Below are positions 48,276 to 55,234 of a stretch of 55,234 nucleotides of DNA, one piece after another (positions within the stretch are counted from its first letter, which is position 1; every line of letters begins with the position of its first letter). The notes under the pieces are model-generated. The model ran no database searches. It was not told the DNA's origin and saw nothing but the letters and a program-made list of their open reading frames with translations. A program made the position numbers and the translations under genes. The DNA lies in the NCBI GenBank assembly GCA_902803745.1, contig CADCRB010000115.1:1-55234 (forward strand), in the 5' to 3' direction. The DNA comes from an uncultured Lachnospiraceae bacterium (GTDB lineage Bacteria > Bacillota > Clostridia > Lachnospirales > Lachnospiraceae).

Positions 48276-50177
48276 ATGAGTAAAATAATCGGAATCGATC
48301 TTGGAACAACAAATTCCTGCGTAGCAGTAATGGAAGGCGGAAAGCCTACGGTCATAGCAAACGTAGAAGGAATGAGAACCACTCCTTCGGTGGTGGCGTT
48401 TACGAATAACGGAGAGAGGCTTGTCGGTGAGCCTGCTAAAAGACAGGCAGTTACAAATGCGGACAGGACCATATCCTCTATAAAGCGCGATATGGGAACC
48501 GACAGGGGGCGCACAATAGACGATAAGAAGTATTCGCCTCAGCAGATATCAGCCATGATACTTACAAAGCTCAAGGCTGATGCAGAGAGCTATCTCGGAG
48601 AGAAGGTTACAGATGCCGTCATTACGGTTCCTGCGTACTTCAATGATGCTCAGAGGCAGGCGACAAAGGATGCCGGTAAGATCGCCGGACTTGAAGTGAA
48701 GCGTATTATCAACGAGCCTACGGCAGCGGCGCTGGCTTATGGTCTTGATAACGAAAAAGAGCAGAAGATCCTTGTGTATGACCTTGGAGGAGGTACCTTC
48801 GATGTATCAATCATAGAGATAGGCGATGGTGTCATAGAGGTACTTGCGACCAACGGCGATACTCATCTCGGAGGAGATGATATTGATAATGTTGTATCAA
48901 AGTACATGGTAGATGATTTCAAGAATAAGGAAGGCATTGATCTGTCAAATGATAAGATGGCAATGCAGCGTATTAAGGAAGCAGCGGAGAAAGCAAAGAA
49001 AGAGCTCTCAAGCGCAACCACTACCAATATCAATCTGCCTTTTATAACGGCTACGGCAGACGGACCCAAGCACTTTGATATGAACCTGACAAGGGCAAAA
49101 TTTGAAGAGTTGATCCATGATATAGTTGAGAGAACCACCATACCCGTTCAAAATGCAATGAAGGATGCCGGACTTAATAATTCCGATCTTGGAAAGGTGC
49201 TGCTGGTAGGTGGATCGACACGTATTCCCTGCGTACAGGACAAGGTAAAGCAGCTCACAGGACAGGAGCCTTCAAAGACTCTCAACCCGGATGAATGCGT
49301 TGCCATAGGAGCTTCCATACAGGGTGGAAAGCTGGCAGGAGATGCCGGTGCCGGTGATGTACTTCTTCTGGATGTTACACCTCTTTCACTGTCTATTGAG
49401 ACAATGGGAGGTGTTGCGACAAGGCTCATAGAGAGGAATACCACTATTCCGACAAAGAAGAGCCAGATATTCTCTACGGCTGCCGATAATCAGACTGCAG
49501 TAGATATCAATGTACTTCAGGGTGAGAGACAGTTTGCTGCAGATAATAAGAGTCTTGGGCAGTTCAGACTGGACGGAATTCCTCCTGCAAGAAGAGGAAT
49601 GCCTCAGATAGAAGTTACTTTTGATATCGATGCAAATGGTATCGTAAATGTATCTGCAAAGGATCTTGGTACCGGCAAGGAGCAGCATATTACCATAACC
49701 GGAGGATCCAGTATGTCTGATGATGAGATAGACAAGGCTGTGAAGGATGCACAGCAGTACGAGGCAGAGGATAAGAAACGTAAGGAAGCGATAGATACCA
49801 AAAATGATGCAGATTCGTTTGCATTCCAGACAGAAAACGCTCTTAATGAAGTCGGCGACAAACTGGATGCAGCTGCAAAGAGTGAGGTTGAGGCAGACCT
49901 CAACGCGCTGAAGGAAATCCTTTCCAAGCATACAGATGCGGCAAGCCTTTCCGAAAGCGATGTAGATGAGATCAAGGCAGCCAAGAGCAAGCTTGAGACA
50001 TCTGCGCAGAAAGTATTCTCCGCGATGTATGAGAATATGCAGCAGTCTCAGGGAGCAGGTCCTCAGCCGGGTCCCGCTCCGGATATGGGCAACATGGGCG
50101 GGGGAAACTCTGACAGTGGCTCATCATCTGATGATTCCGGTCCGGATGTGGTAGATGCGGACTATAGGGAAGTATGA
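48276..50177 (+). CDS. dnaK: Chaperone DnaK (Hsp70)
   Basis: 633 residues. ATPase domain with IGIDLGTTNSCVAVMEGG, VYDLGGGTFDVSII and LVGGSTRIPCVQ; substrate domain with LLLDVTPLSLSIETMGG, NTTIPTKKSQIFSTAADNQ and a helical lid; the C-terminus is a Gly/Ser/Pro/Asp-rich tail ending SGPDVVDADYREV. As usual in Gram-positives, it lacks the ~24-residue loop found in proteobacterial ATPase domains. Strong GAGGAGG before ATG. Under HrcA/CIRCE control through the operon promoter. Confidence 0.97.
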   Translation: MSKIIGIDLGTTNSCVAVMEGGKPTVIANVEGMRTTPSVVAFTNNGERLVGEPAKRQAVTNADRTISSIKRDMGTDRGRTIDDKKYSPQQISAMILTKLKADAESYLGEKVTDAVITVPAYFNDAQRQATKDAGKIAGLEVKRIINEPTAAALAYGLDNEKEQKILVYDLGGGTFDVSIIEIGDGVIEVLATNGDTHLGGDDIDNVVSKYMVDDFKNKEGIDLSNDKMAMQRIKEAAEKAKKELSSATTTNINLPFITATADGPKHFDMNLTRAKFEELIHDIVERTTIPVQNAMKDAGLNNSDLGKVLLVGGSTRIPCVQDKVKQLTGQEPSKTLNPDECVAIGASIQGGKLAGDAGAGDVLLLDVTPLSLSIETMGGVATRLIERNTTIPTKKSQIFSTAADNQTAVDINVLQGERQFAADNKSLGQFRLDGIPPARRGMPQIEVTFDIDANGIVNVSAKDLGTGKEQHITITGGSSMSDDEIDKAVKDAQQYEAEDKKRKEAIDTKNDADSFAFQTENALNEVGDKLDAAAKSEVEADLNALKEILSKHTDAASLSESDVDEIKAAKSKLETSAQKVFSAMYENMQQSQGAGPQPGPAPDMGNMGGGNSDSGSSSDDSGPDVVDADYREV

Positions 50178-50241
50178 TAAAGGTCTGCAGACAGCGGACT
50201 AAGGGACAGGATAACGTTGAACCTGTCGGATAAAGAGGGAT

Positions 50242-50272
50242 TTTGACACATGCTATCAGGGCATGTGTCAAA
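50242..50272 (+). terminator. Stem-loop between dnaK and dnaJ
   Basis: Perfect 12-bp stem TTTGACACATGC/GCATGTGTCAAA with a 7-base loop. There is only a short, broken T stretch after it, so it may work as partial terminator or as an mRNA processing/stability element that lowers dnaJ relative to dnaK. Confidence 0.55.
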
Positions 50273-50314
50273 GCCTGTTTATTAAGATTAAATTAAAATT
50301 TGGAGAAAACCATA

Positions 50315-51490
50315 ATGGCAGAACAGAAAAGAGATTATTATGAAGTGCTCGGAGTCGATAAGGGCGCTGACGAAGAGACATTAAAAAAAGCGTACAGAAA
50401 ACTTGCTAAGAAATATCATCCCGATGCCAATCCCGGAGATAAGACTGCCGAGGCAAAGTTTAAGGAGGCTTCTGAGGCATATGCCGTTCTGTCGGATCCT
50501 GATAAAAGGAGAAAGTACGACCAGTTCGGTCATGCTGCATTTGACGGGGCAGGCGGAGGCGCCGGAGGTTTCGGTGGCTTTGGAGACTTCAGTTCCATGG
50601 ATTTCACGGATATGTTTGGTGATATATTCGGTGATCTCTTTGGCGGGAGAAGCAGGGCAAACAGGACCGGACCGAGAAAAGGCGCAAATCTTCGGACCGC
50701 CGTGCGCATATCTTTTGAAGAAGCCGTATTCGGCTGCGAAAAGGAGATAGAACTTACCTTGAAGGATGATTGTCCGAAGTGTAAAGGTACAGGATGCAAA
50801 CCAGGTACCAGCAAAGTGACCTGCTCAAAATGCGGGGGAAAGGGTCAGATAGTCTTTACTCAACAGTCTCTTTTCGGAACAGTCCAAAATGTGCAGACCT
50901 GTCCTGACTGCCGTGGCACGGGGCAGATGATAAAGGAGAAATGTCCGGACTGTTACGGGACCGGGTATATTGCGTCAAAGAAAAAGATCCAGGTATCCAT
51001 ACCTGCAGGAATAGACAACGGACAGGCAGTTCGCATAAGAGATAAGGGGGAACCCGGAAGTAATGGAGGACCAAGAGGGGATCTGCTTGTAGAGGTGGAT
51101 GTGTCAAGGCATCCTATATTCCAGAGACGGGATATGGACATATATTCTACGGCTCCAATTTCCTATGCTCAGGCGGCACTTGGCGGTGACGTAATGATAG
51201 ATACCGTGGATGGGAAGGTAGTCTATAATGTAAAGGCCGGCACACAGACCGATACAAGAGTACGGCTTAAAGGAAAGGGTGTACCTTCACTCAGAAATGC
51301 AAATACAAGAGGCGACCAGTACGTAACCCTTATTGTTCAAGTGCCTACAGGTCTTAACAATCAGGCGAAGGAAATGCTCAGGCAGTTTGATGCTGCCACA
51401 GGTGATTCCCTTAACTATGTGGCGCGGCATGAAAATGACGCAGCTAAGGAAAATGCAAAGGGAAAGAAAAAGAAGGGAATGTTCAAATAA
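50315..51490 (+). CDS. dnaJ: Chaperone DnaJ (Hsp40)
   Basis: 391 residues: J domain (YYEVLGVDKGADEETLKKAY, HPD in KKYHPDANPGD), Gly/Phe-rich linker (about 70-115), four CxxCxGxG zinc repeats (CPKCKGTG, CSKCGGKG, CPDCRGTG, CPDCYGTG), and C-terminal substrate domains. The tail ends in a Lys-rich GKKKKGMFK. ATG 50315 is preceded by GGAGA; TTG 50300 would add five residues. Confidence 0.96.
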   Translation: MAEQKRDYYEVLGVDKGADEETLKKAYRKLAKKYHPDANPGDKTAEAKFKEASEAYAVLSDPDKRRKYDQFGHAAFDGAGGGAGGFGGFGDFSSMDFTDMFGDIFGDLFGGRSRANRTGPRKGANLRTAVRISFEEAVFGCEKEIELTLKDDCPKCKGTGCKPGTSKVTCSKCGGKGQIVFTQQSLFGTVQNVQTCPDCRGTGQMIKEKCPDCYGTGYIASKKKIQVSIPAGIDNGQAVRIRDKGEPGSNGGPRGDLLVEVDVSRHPIFQRRDMDIYSTAPISYAQAALGGDVMIDTVDGKVVYNVKAGTQTDTRVRLKGKGVPSLRNANTRGDQYVTLIVQVPTGLNNQAKEMLRQFDAATGDSLNYVARHENDAAKENAKGKKKKGMFK

Positions 51491-51496
51491 ACTCAC

Positions 51497-52690
51497 ATGT
51501 TCAGATCGTTCCTTATAAAATATGGAGAGATAGGAGTCAAAGGGAAAAACCGTTACCTGTTTGAGGATGCTCTGATCAGGCAGATCAAATATGGCCTGAA
51601 AAGTGTAAACGGCGAATTTGCCGTGACAAAAGACAAGGGCGGGCGTATCTTCGTGGAAGTAAAAAGCGATGATTACGATTATGATGCGACCATAGATTCA
51701 CTGAAACACGTATTTGGTGTGATAGCCTTTTGTCCTGTAGTGCATGTGGAGGACACTTCTATTGAGAACCTTCGTAAAGAAATAGTAAACTTTGTAGGGG
51801 AGGTTTTTGAAGACAGGCATTTTTCATTTAAGATTAATACACGTCGCGCACATAAATCATATCCCATGACATCCATGGAAGTGGATGCTGCTCTCGGAGA
51901 AGCCGTATTGACGGCATATCCGGAGACTCACGTCGATGTGCATGATCCTGAAGTTGATATCAGGGTAGAGATAAGGGATATAGTCCATATTTATTCCAGA
52001 GAAATACCCGGAGCCGGAGGCATGCCTTTAGGAACAAACGGAAAGACCATGCTCCTGCTGTCTGGAGGGATAGATTCTCCGGTCGCCGGATATATGACGG
52101 CAAAGAGAGGGGTTATTCTGGACGCGGTTTATTTTCACGCTCCACCCTATACATCTGACAGGGCAAGACAGAAGGTTATAGATCTGGCAAAACTTCTGTC
52201 AAGATATTCCGGACCGGTCTATCTTCATATTGTTAATTTCACTGCTATACAGCTTGCGATATACGAAAAATGTCCTCATGATGAGCTTACGATAATCATG
52301 AGAAGATATATGATGCGGATAGCGGAGCATCTGGCGGAGAAGAATGATTGTCTCGGTCTGGTCACAGGAGAATCCATAGGCCAGGTCGCATCACAGACCC
52401 TGCAGTCTTTGTATGTAACTGACGCAGCGGTGAACACAATGCCTGTGTATAGACCTTTGATAGGTATGGATAAGCAGGAGATAGTGGATATGGCGGAAAA
52501 GATAGGCACTTATGAAACATCTATTCTGCCGTATGAGGACTGCTGTACAATATTTGTGGCAAAACATCCTGTAACAAAGCCTAAAAGGAGTATAATAGAA
52601 AAATCCGAGAGGAACCTTGAGGGTGTGATAGACAGTCTGTTAGCGGAGGCATATGAGACGGAAGAACTCGTTATCGTCGGACGTGACTGA
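51497..52690 (+). CDS. thiI: tRNA 4-thiouridine synthetase ThiI
   Basis: 397 residues: ferredoxin-like domain, THUMP domain (about 60-165; FKINTRRAHKSYPMTSMEVD) and PP-loop ATPase with MLLLSGGIDSPVAGYM. It forms 4-thiouridine at tRNA position 8. The C-terminal rhodanese domain of enterobacterial ThiI is absent, as usual in Firmicutes, so sulfur should come directly from a partner desulfurase (not next to it here). Its 3' end overlaps the DUF6311 gene by 38 bases. Confidence 0.95.
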   Translation: MFRSFLIKYGEIGVKGKNRYLFEDALIRQIKYGLKSVNGEFAVTKDKGGRIFVEVKSDDYDYDATIDSLKHVFGVIAFCPVVHVEDTSIENLRKEIVNFVGEVFEDRHFSFKINTRRAHKSYPMTSMEVDAALGEAVLTAYPETHVDVHDPEVDIRVEIRDIVHIYSREIPGAGGMPLGTNGKTMLLLSGGIDSPVAGYMTAKRGVILDAVYFHAPPYTSDRARQKVIDLAKLLSRYSGPVYLHIVNFTAIQLAIYEKCPHDELTIIMRRYMMRIAEHLAEKNDCLGLVTGESIGQVASQTLQSLYVTDAAVNTMPVYRPLIGMDKQEIVDMAEKIGTYETSILPYEDCCTIFVAKHPVTKPKRSIIEKSERNLEGVIDSLLAEAYETEELVIVGRD

Positions 52691-54314
52691 CAGAATACGT
52701 GTATTTGCTTTGTCGGCGCTCTTCGGAGCGCTTCTTTTTGTGATGATATACGGACCGTATGTCTTAAATCCGTTTTATGACGGATGGATCTTCATGACAG
52801 GGGAGAGGGATCTTCCCCAGCATTATCTTGGATTTTGTCTTTACAGATCAAGTCCCTGGCAGTTTCCCATAGGACTTGTGACCACGGCTTCGTTTCCGCA
52901 TGATATGTCGGTGATATATACTGATGCGATACCCCTTTTTGCCTTTTTGGGAAAGCTGCTGGATCCCCTGCTTCCACAGGTGTTTCAGTACCTGGGGATA
53001 TACGGGATGCTCTCCATGGCTTTAGCTGGAGGGATTGGCGCGCTGATCATCTATGAATATACATCTAGTATAAAGAATTCGTTTTTCGCATCCGTGTTTT
53101 ATTCGCTGAGCTGGTGCCTGCTGTACAGGATGTTTTATCATACATCACTTACTTCACATTGGCTTATTCTTCTGGCTTTTTACCTCTGGATAGTACTCGA
53201 TCTCAGGCGTAATATCGTAGGAAATTGTATGATACTTGTTATTTTCTCCATATGTGCGCTTTTGATACATCCCTATATTTGGGCGATGTGCGGTGGGATC
53301 ATTGCCATGGGGCTCATAGAACATCTGATAAAAAATAAGGACATTAAGGGTTTTCTTCTTTATGGCTTTGCATATTGTATTACAGGTATCGGATGTCTTT
53401 TTGCTTTTGGAGCATTCAGCGTAGGAAAGGGAGCCAGTCTTGGAGCGGGTTCATATGAAGCTAATCTCAATACCCTTTTTAATTCAATGGATTATGCACG
53501 GATCCCCGGGCTTCCGGTGGCGCTGCTTCAATATGAAGGATTTGGGTATCTTGGAGCAGGCGCTTTGGTATTAGTGCTGGCAGCAGTTGTTGTTTTATTG
53601 ATAAAGCGTGTAAAGATACAGATGAATCTTCACCGATGGCTGTTGCTTTTAACAGCCCTCTTTTTTACCGGGTTCAGTATTATCCCGGAAATTTCTTTTG
53701 GAAGTGACGTATTGGTTACCCTGCCTCTGGGGAAGATTTTCGGGACGTTTGTCGGAATATTCAGGAGCAACGGCCGATTTATCTGGCCGCTATGCTATAT
53801 GATCATAACATTCTCCATAGTATTTCTTTGCCAGCACCTTAATGAAAGAGAGTTTATGATACTTCTTCTATTATGTCTTGTCATCCAGGCAGCAGATATG
53901 AGTCCGTATCTGGCAGAGAAGCATAACGTTTTTGCAAAAGGTGACTATGAATACAGCGGGATACTGGACGGGATCGGGCCTTTGGATGATGTAGTGGACA
54001 GATACGATCATATAGTTATGGATATAAAGGATGGAGAGGTGGATCAGTATCTGAGTTATTATGCATATCTTCATGACATGACGACAAATGACTTTTATTA
54101 TGCCCGTCCTATCGAAAGCAAGGTCCAGAACACATTGGAAGCTCTTCGAAGCGATATGGAAAAAGGCAGGTATGACGACAGTATTCTGTATGTACTGGGA
54201 GCAGATAAGCTGTCTTTATATAAGGATTATGATCTGCATTTTTATGAGATAGAGGGACGATATCTGGCAAGTCACGAAAAAATTGAGGGATTAGAGGAGA
54301 AAGATAATAAATGA
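52653..54314 (+). CDS. DUF6311-type polytopic membrane protein
   Basis: 553 residues. About eleven hydrophobic helices, with a conserved outer loop FPHDMSVIYTDAIPLFAFLG typical of the DUF6311 family and a soluble C-terminal end (about 430-553). Such proteins look like GT-C glycosyltransferases that use lipid-linked sugars, but a reaction has not been shown to my knowledge. ATG 52653 lies in the thiI coding end with GGAGG only 3-5 bases before it. Confidence 0.8.
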   Translation: MRRKNSLSSDVTDRIRVFALSALFGALLFVMIYGPYVLNPFYDGWIFMTGERDLPQHYLGFCLYRSSPWQFPIGLVTTASFPHDMSVIYTDAIPLFAFLGKLLDPLLPQVFQYLGIYGMLSMALAGGIGALIIYEYTSSIKNSFFASVFYSLSWCLLYRMFYHTSLTSHWLILLAFYLWIVLDLRRNIVGNCMILVIFSICALLIHPYIWAMCGGIIAMGLIEHLIKNKDIKGFLLYGFAYCITGIGCLFAFGAFSVGKGASLGAGSYEANLNTLFNSMDYARIPGLPVALLQYEGFGYLGAGALVLVLAAVVVLLIKRVKIQMNLHRWLLLLTALFFTGFSIIPEISFGSDVLVTLPLGKIFGTFVGIFRSNGRFIWPLCYMIITFSIVFLCQHLNEREFMILLLLCLVIQAADMSPYLAEKHNVFAKGDYEYSGILDGIGPLDDVVDRYDHIVMDIKDGEVDQYLSYYAYLHDMTTNDFYYARPIESKVQNTLEALRSDMEKGRYDDSILYVLGADKLSLYKDYDLHFYEIEGRYLASHEKIEGLEEKDNK

Positions 54315-54317
54315 AAG

Positions 54318-54345
54318 GACAAATACCTTATCAGGTATTTGTCCC
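54318..54345. terminator. Bidirectional terminator after the DUF6311 gene
   Basis: Perfect 12-bp stem GGACAAATACCT/AGGTATTTGTCC with a TATC loop, between two convergent genes. T-rich sequence follows on the minus strand (TTTCATTTATT). Confidence 0.75.
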
Positions 54346-54385
54346 CCACAATACATTATTTTATCTGATACCTTCCCCGAGCTGA

Positions 54386-54616
54386 TTATACAGAATAGGG
54401 TTCGAGAACCTTTAATACATCATCGATATTATCCTCTGCGTGGATATTAAGATCGATGGGCTTCGAAAGGTCAAGGCTGAAGATACCCATTATAGACTTT
54501 GCATCGATGACATATCTTCCGGAAACGAGATCAAAATCATAATCGAACTTCGTGATGTCATTAACAAATGACTTTACCTTGTCGATCGAGTTCAGTGAGA
54601 TCTGTACTGTCTTCAT
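54386..54616 (-). CDS. HPr-like protein without active-site loop
   Basis: 76 residues. The C-terminal half matches HPr around the regulatory serine (YVIDAKSIMGIFSLDL, Ser41 here, equal to Ser46), but the N-terminal active-site loop with His15-Ala-Arg-Pro is gone (about five residues shorter: NSIDKVKSFVNDI). It therefore cannot be a PTS phosphocarrier. It may be a target of HprK or a structural homologue. AAGGAGG is 7 bases before the ATG. Confidence 0.85.
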   Translation of the reverse strand: MKTVQISLNSIDKVKSFVNDITKFDYDFDLVSGRYVIDAKSIMGIFSLDLSKPIDLNIHAEDNIDDVLKVLEPYSV

Positions 54617-54691
54617 ATCTAATCCTCCTTATTAACTCAAATCTTCATAAAATACAGATTATTCTTGTGTAAGTATCGCTACACGGGTATT

Positions 54692-54720
54692 ATGATAAAG
54701 TCGCATTTTATAATTGTCAA
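54692..54720 (-). promoter_or_regulatory. Promoter of the HPr-like gene at 54386
   Basis: On the minus strand TTGACA (54715-54720), 17 bases, TATCAT (54692-54697); leader about 70 bases. Confidence 0.65.
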
Positions 54721-54751
54721 TGATAAAACATGACGAAAAATAGTTTATTTT

Positions 54752-55234
54752 ATGGGTAAATCAGTCGCTTTTCACAATCTTGGATGCAAGGTCAACTCCT
54801 ATGAAACCGAAAAAATGATGAAGGAGCTGGCGAATACAGGGTATACTATTGTGCCATTTTACCAAAGAGCAGATATATATATAGTAAATACCTGCTCGGT
54901 GACGAATATTGCTGACAGAAAGTCAAGGCAGATGCTTCACAGAGCGAAAAAGCTTAATCCGGATGCGGTCATAGTTGCAGCGGGCTGCTATGTAAATACG
55001 CATACAGATCGAGAGATAAGGCTCGAGGGGGTCGATATCTGTATCGCAAATGAGCAAAAGAAGGATATTGCGGAAATCCTTAACCGGTATTTTGGAGATG
55101 AAGAAAGTATGAGCTGTGATCCGGCTTGCAGCAGTCAGCTTCCGGAGTCAATACATACAAGATGTTTTATCAAAGTACAGGATGGCTGCAACCAGTTCTG
55201 TACGTACTGTATTGTCCCTTATGCGAGAGGACGG
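54752..55234 (+). CDS. mtaB: tRNA threonylcarbamoyladenosine methylthiotransferase (3' end outside window)
   Basis: First 161 codons of a radical-SAM methylthiotransferase of the MtaB (YqeV) type, which adds a methylthio group to t6A37 in tRNA. The N-terminal UPF0004 domain has its three cluster cysteines: NLGCKVNSYE, NTCSVTNIADRKSR and AAGCYVN. The radical-SAM motif CNQFCTYCIVPYARGR is the last thing seen. FHNLGCKVNSYE points to MtaB rather than MiaB. No ribosome-binding site before the ATG; the frame runs off the window. Confidence 0.93.
   Translation, partial: MGKSVAFHNLGCKVNSYETEKMMKELANTGYTIVPFYQRADIYIVNTCSVTNIADRKSRQMLHRAKKLNPDAVIVAAGCYVNTHTDREIRLEGVDICIANEQKKDIAEILNRYFGDEESMSCDPACSSQLPESIHTRCFIKVQDGCNQFCTYCIVPYARGR

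Noticed and set aside
1..55234. tRNA, rRNA, CRISPR, insertion sequences, phage genes
   Set aside because: I looked for cloverleaf-type sequences, regularly spaced repeats, transposase motifs and integrases and saw none; this is by eye, not by a search program.

Overview
The window looks like a chromosomal segment of a low-to-mid GC anaerobic Firmicute of the Lachnospiraceae, most like a rumen or gut Butyrivibrio/Pseudobutyrivibrio relative. This is inference from content: a non-secreted GH9 cellodextrinase, an Ech-type energy-converting hydrogenase, a PyrK/PyrD-B pair, and several families I know mainly from Lachnospiraceae (DUF6382-FHA, DUF5702, DUF6465, DUF6311). Almost all of the window is coding, genes are tightly packed with ATGA/TAATG overlaps, TTG starts recur (ftsH, grpE, echA), and I saw no tRNA, rRNA, IS element, phage or CRISPR.

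Layout. 1-4776 (+): the end of a pyrimidine operon (pyrC-pyrK-pyrD) running into folate uptake and polyglutamylation (folT-folC). 4760-5266 (-): a CheX-like protein, divergent from a division/housekeeping run divIC-tilS-hpt-ftsH (5382-9412, +). 9617-19064 (-): a complete Tad/Flp pilus operon of eleven genes, read from a prepilin peptidase through TadZ, TadA, TadB, TadC, Flp pilin, DUF5702 protein, two TadE-like pseudopilins, a second prepilin peptidase and a membrane FHA protein; it has its own promoter and a leader with three stem-loops. 19344-20009 (-): hsp20 with a CIRCE operator. 20192-24584 (+): LysR regulator, intracellular GH9 and an L-fucose/L-arabinose isomerase-like enzyme. 24663-31219 (+): uvrC, then hprK-glcK-murB-rapZ-whiA-HPr-like. 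31288-35467 (+): fba, cyclophilin, a histone-H1-like DUF6465 protein and a polytopic membrane protein. 35534-46380 (+): ech hydrogenase echABCDEF followed by hypF-hypC-hypD-methyltransferase-hypE. 46466-54314 (+): CIRCE-controlled hrcA-grpE-dnaK-dnaJ, then thiI and a DUF6311 membrane protein. 54386-55234: an HPr-like gene (-) divergent from the start of mtaB (+, cut by the window end).

How the parts work together. HrcA, encoded here, should repress both its own operon and hsp20 through two perfect CIRCE elements. HprK sits in one gene run with an HPr-like protein that keeps the regulatory Ser46 but has Asp in place of the catalytic His15; a second HPr-like protein near the window end also lacks the active-site loop. 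This suggests Crh-type carbon signalling rather than sugar transport. The Ech subunits and the Hyp proteins form one apparent unit for building a membrane [NiFe] hydrogenase; the large subunit already ends at its nickel-binding motif, so no C-terminal protease should be needed.

The points I would look at first are the HPr-like pair with HprK, a WhiA that lacks about 95 residues of its N-terminal domain, a TadE-like pseudopilin carrying two Cys/His modules, structured leaders upstream of the tad operon and the isomerase gene, and two genes that appear to be transcribed without a leader.
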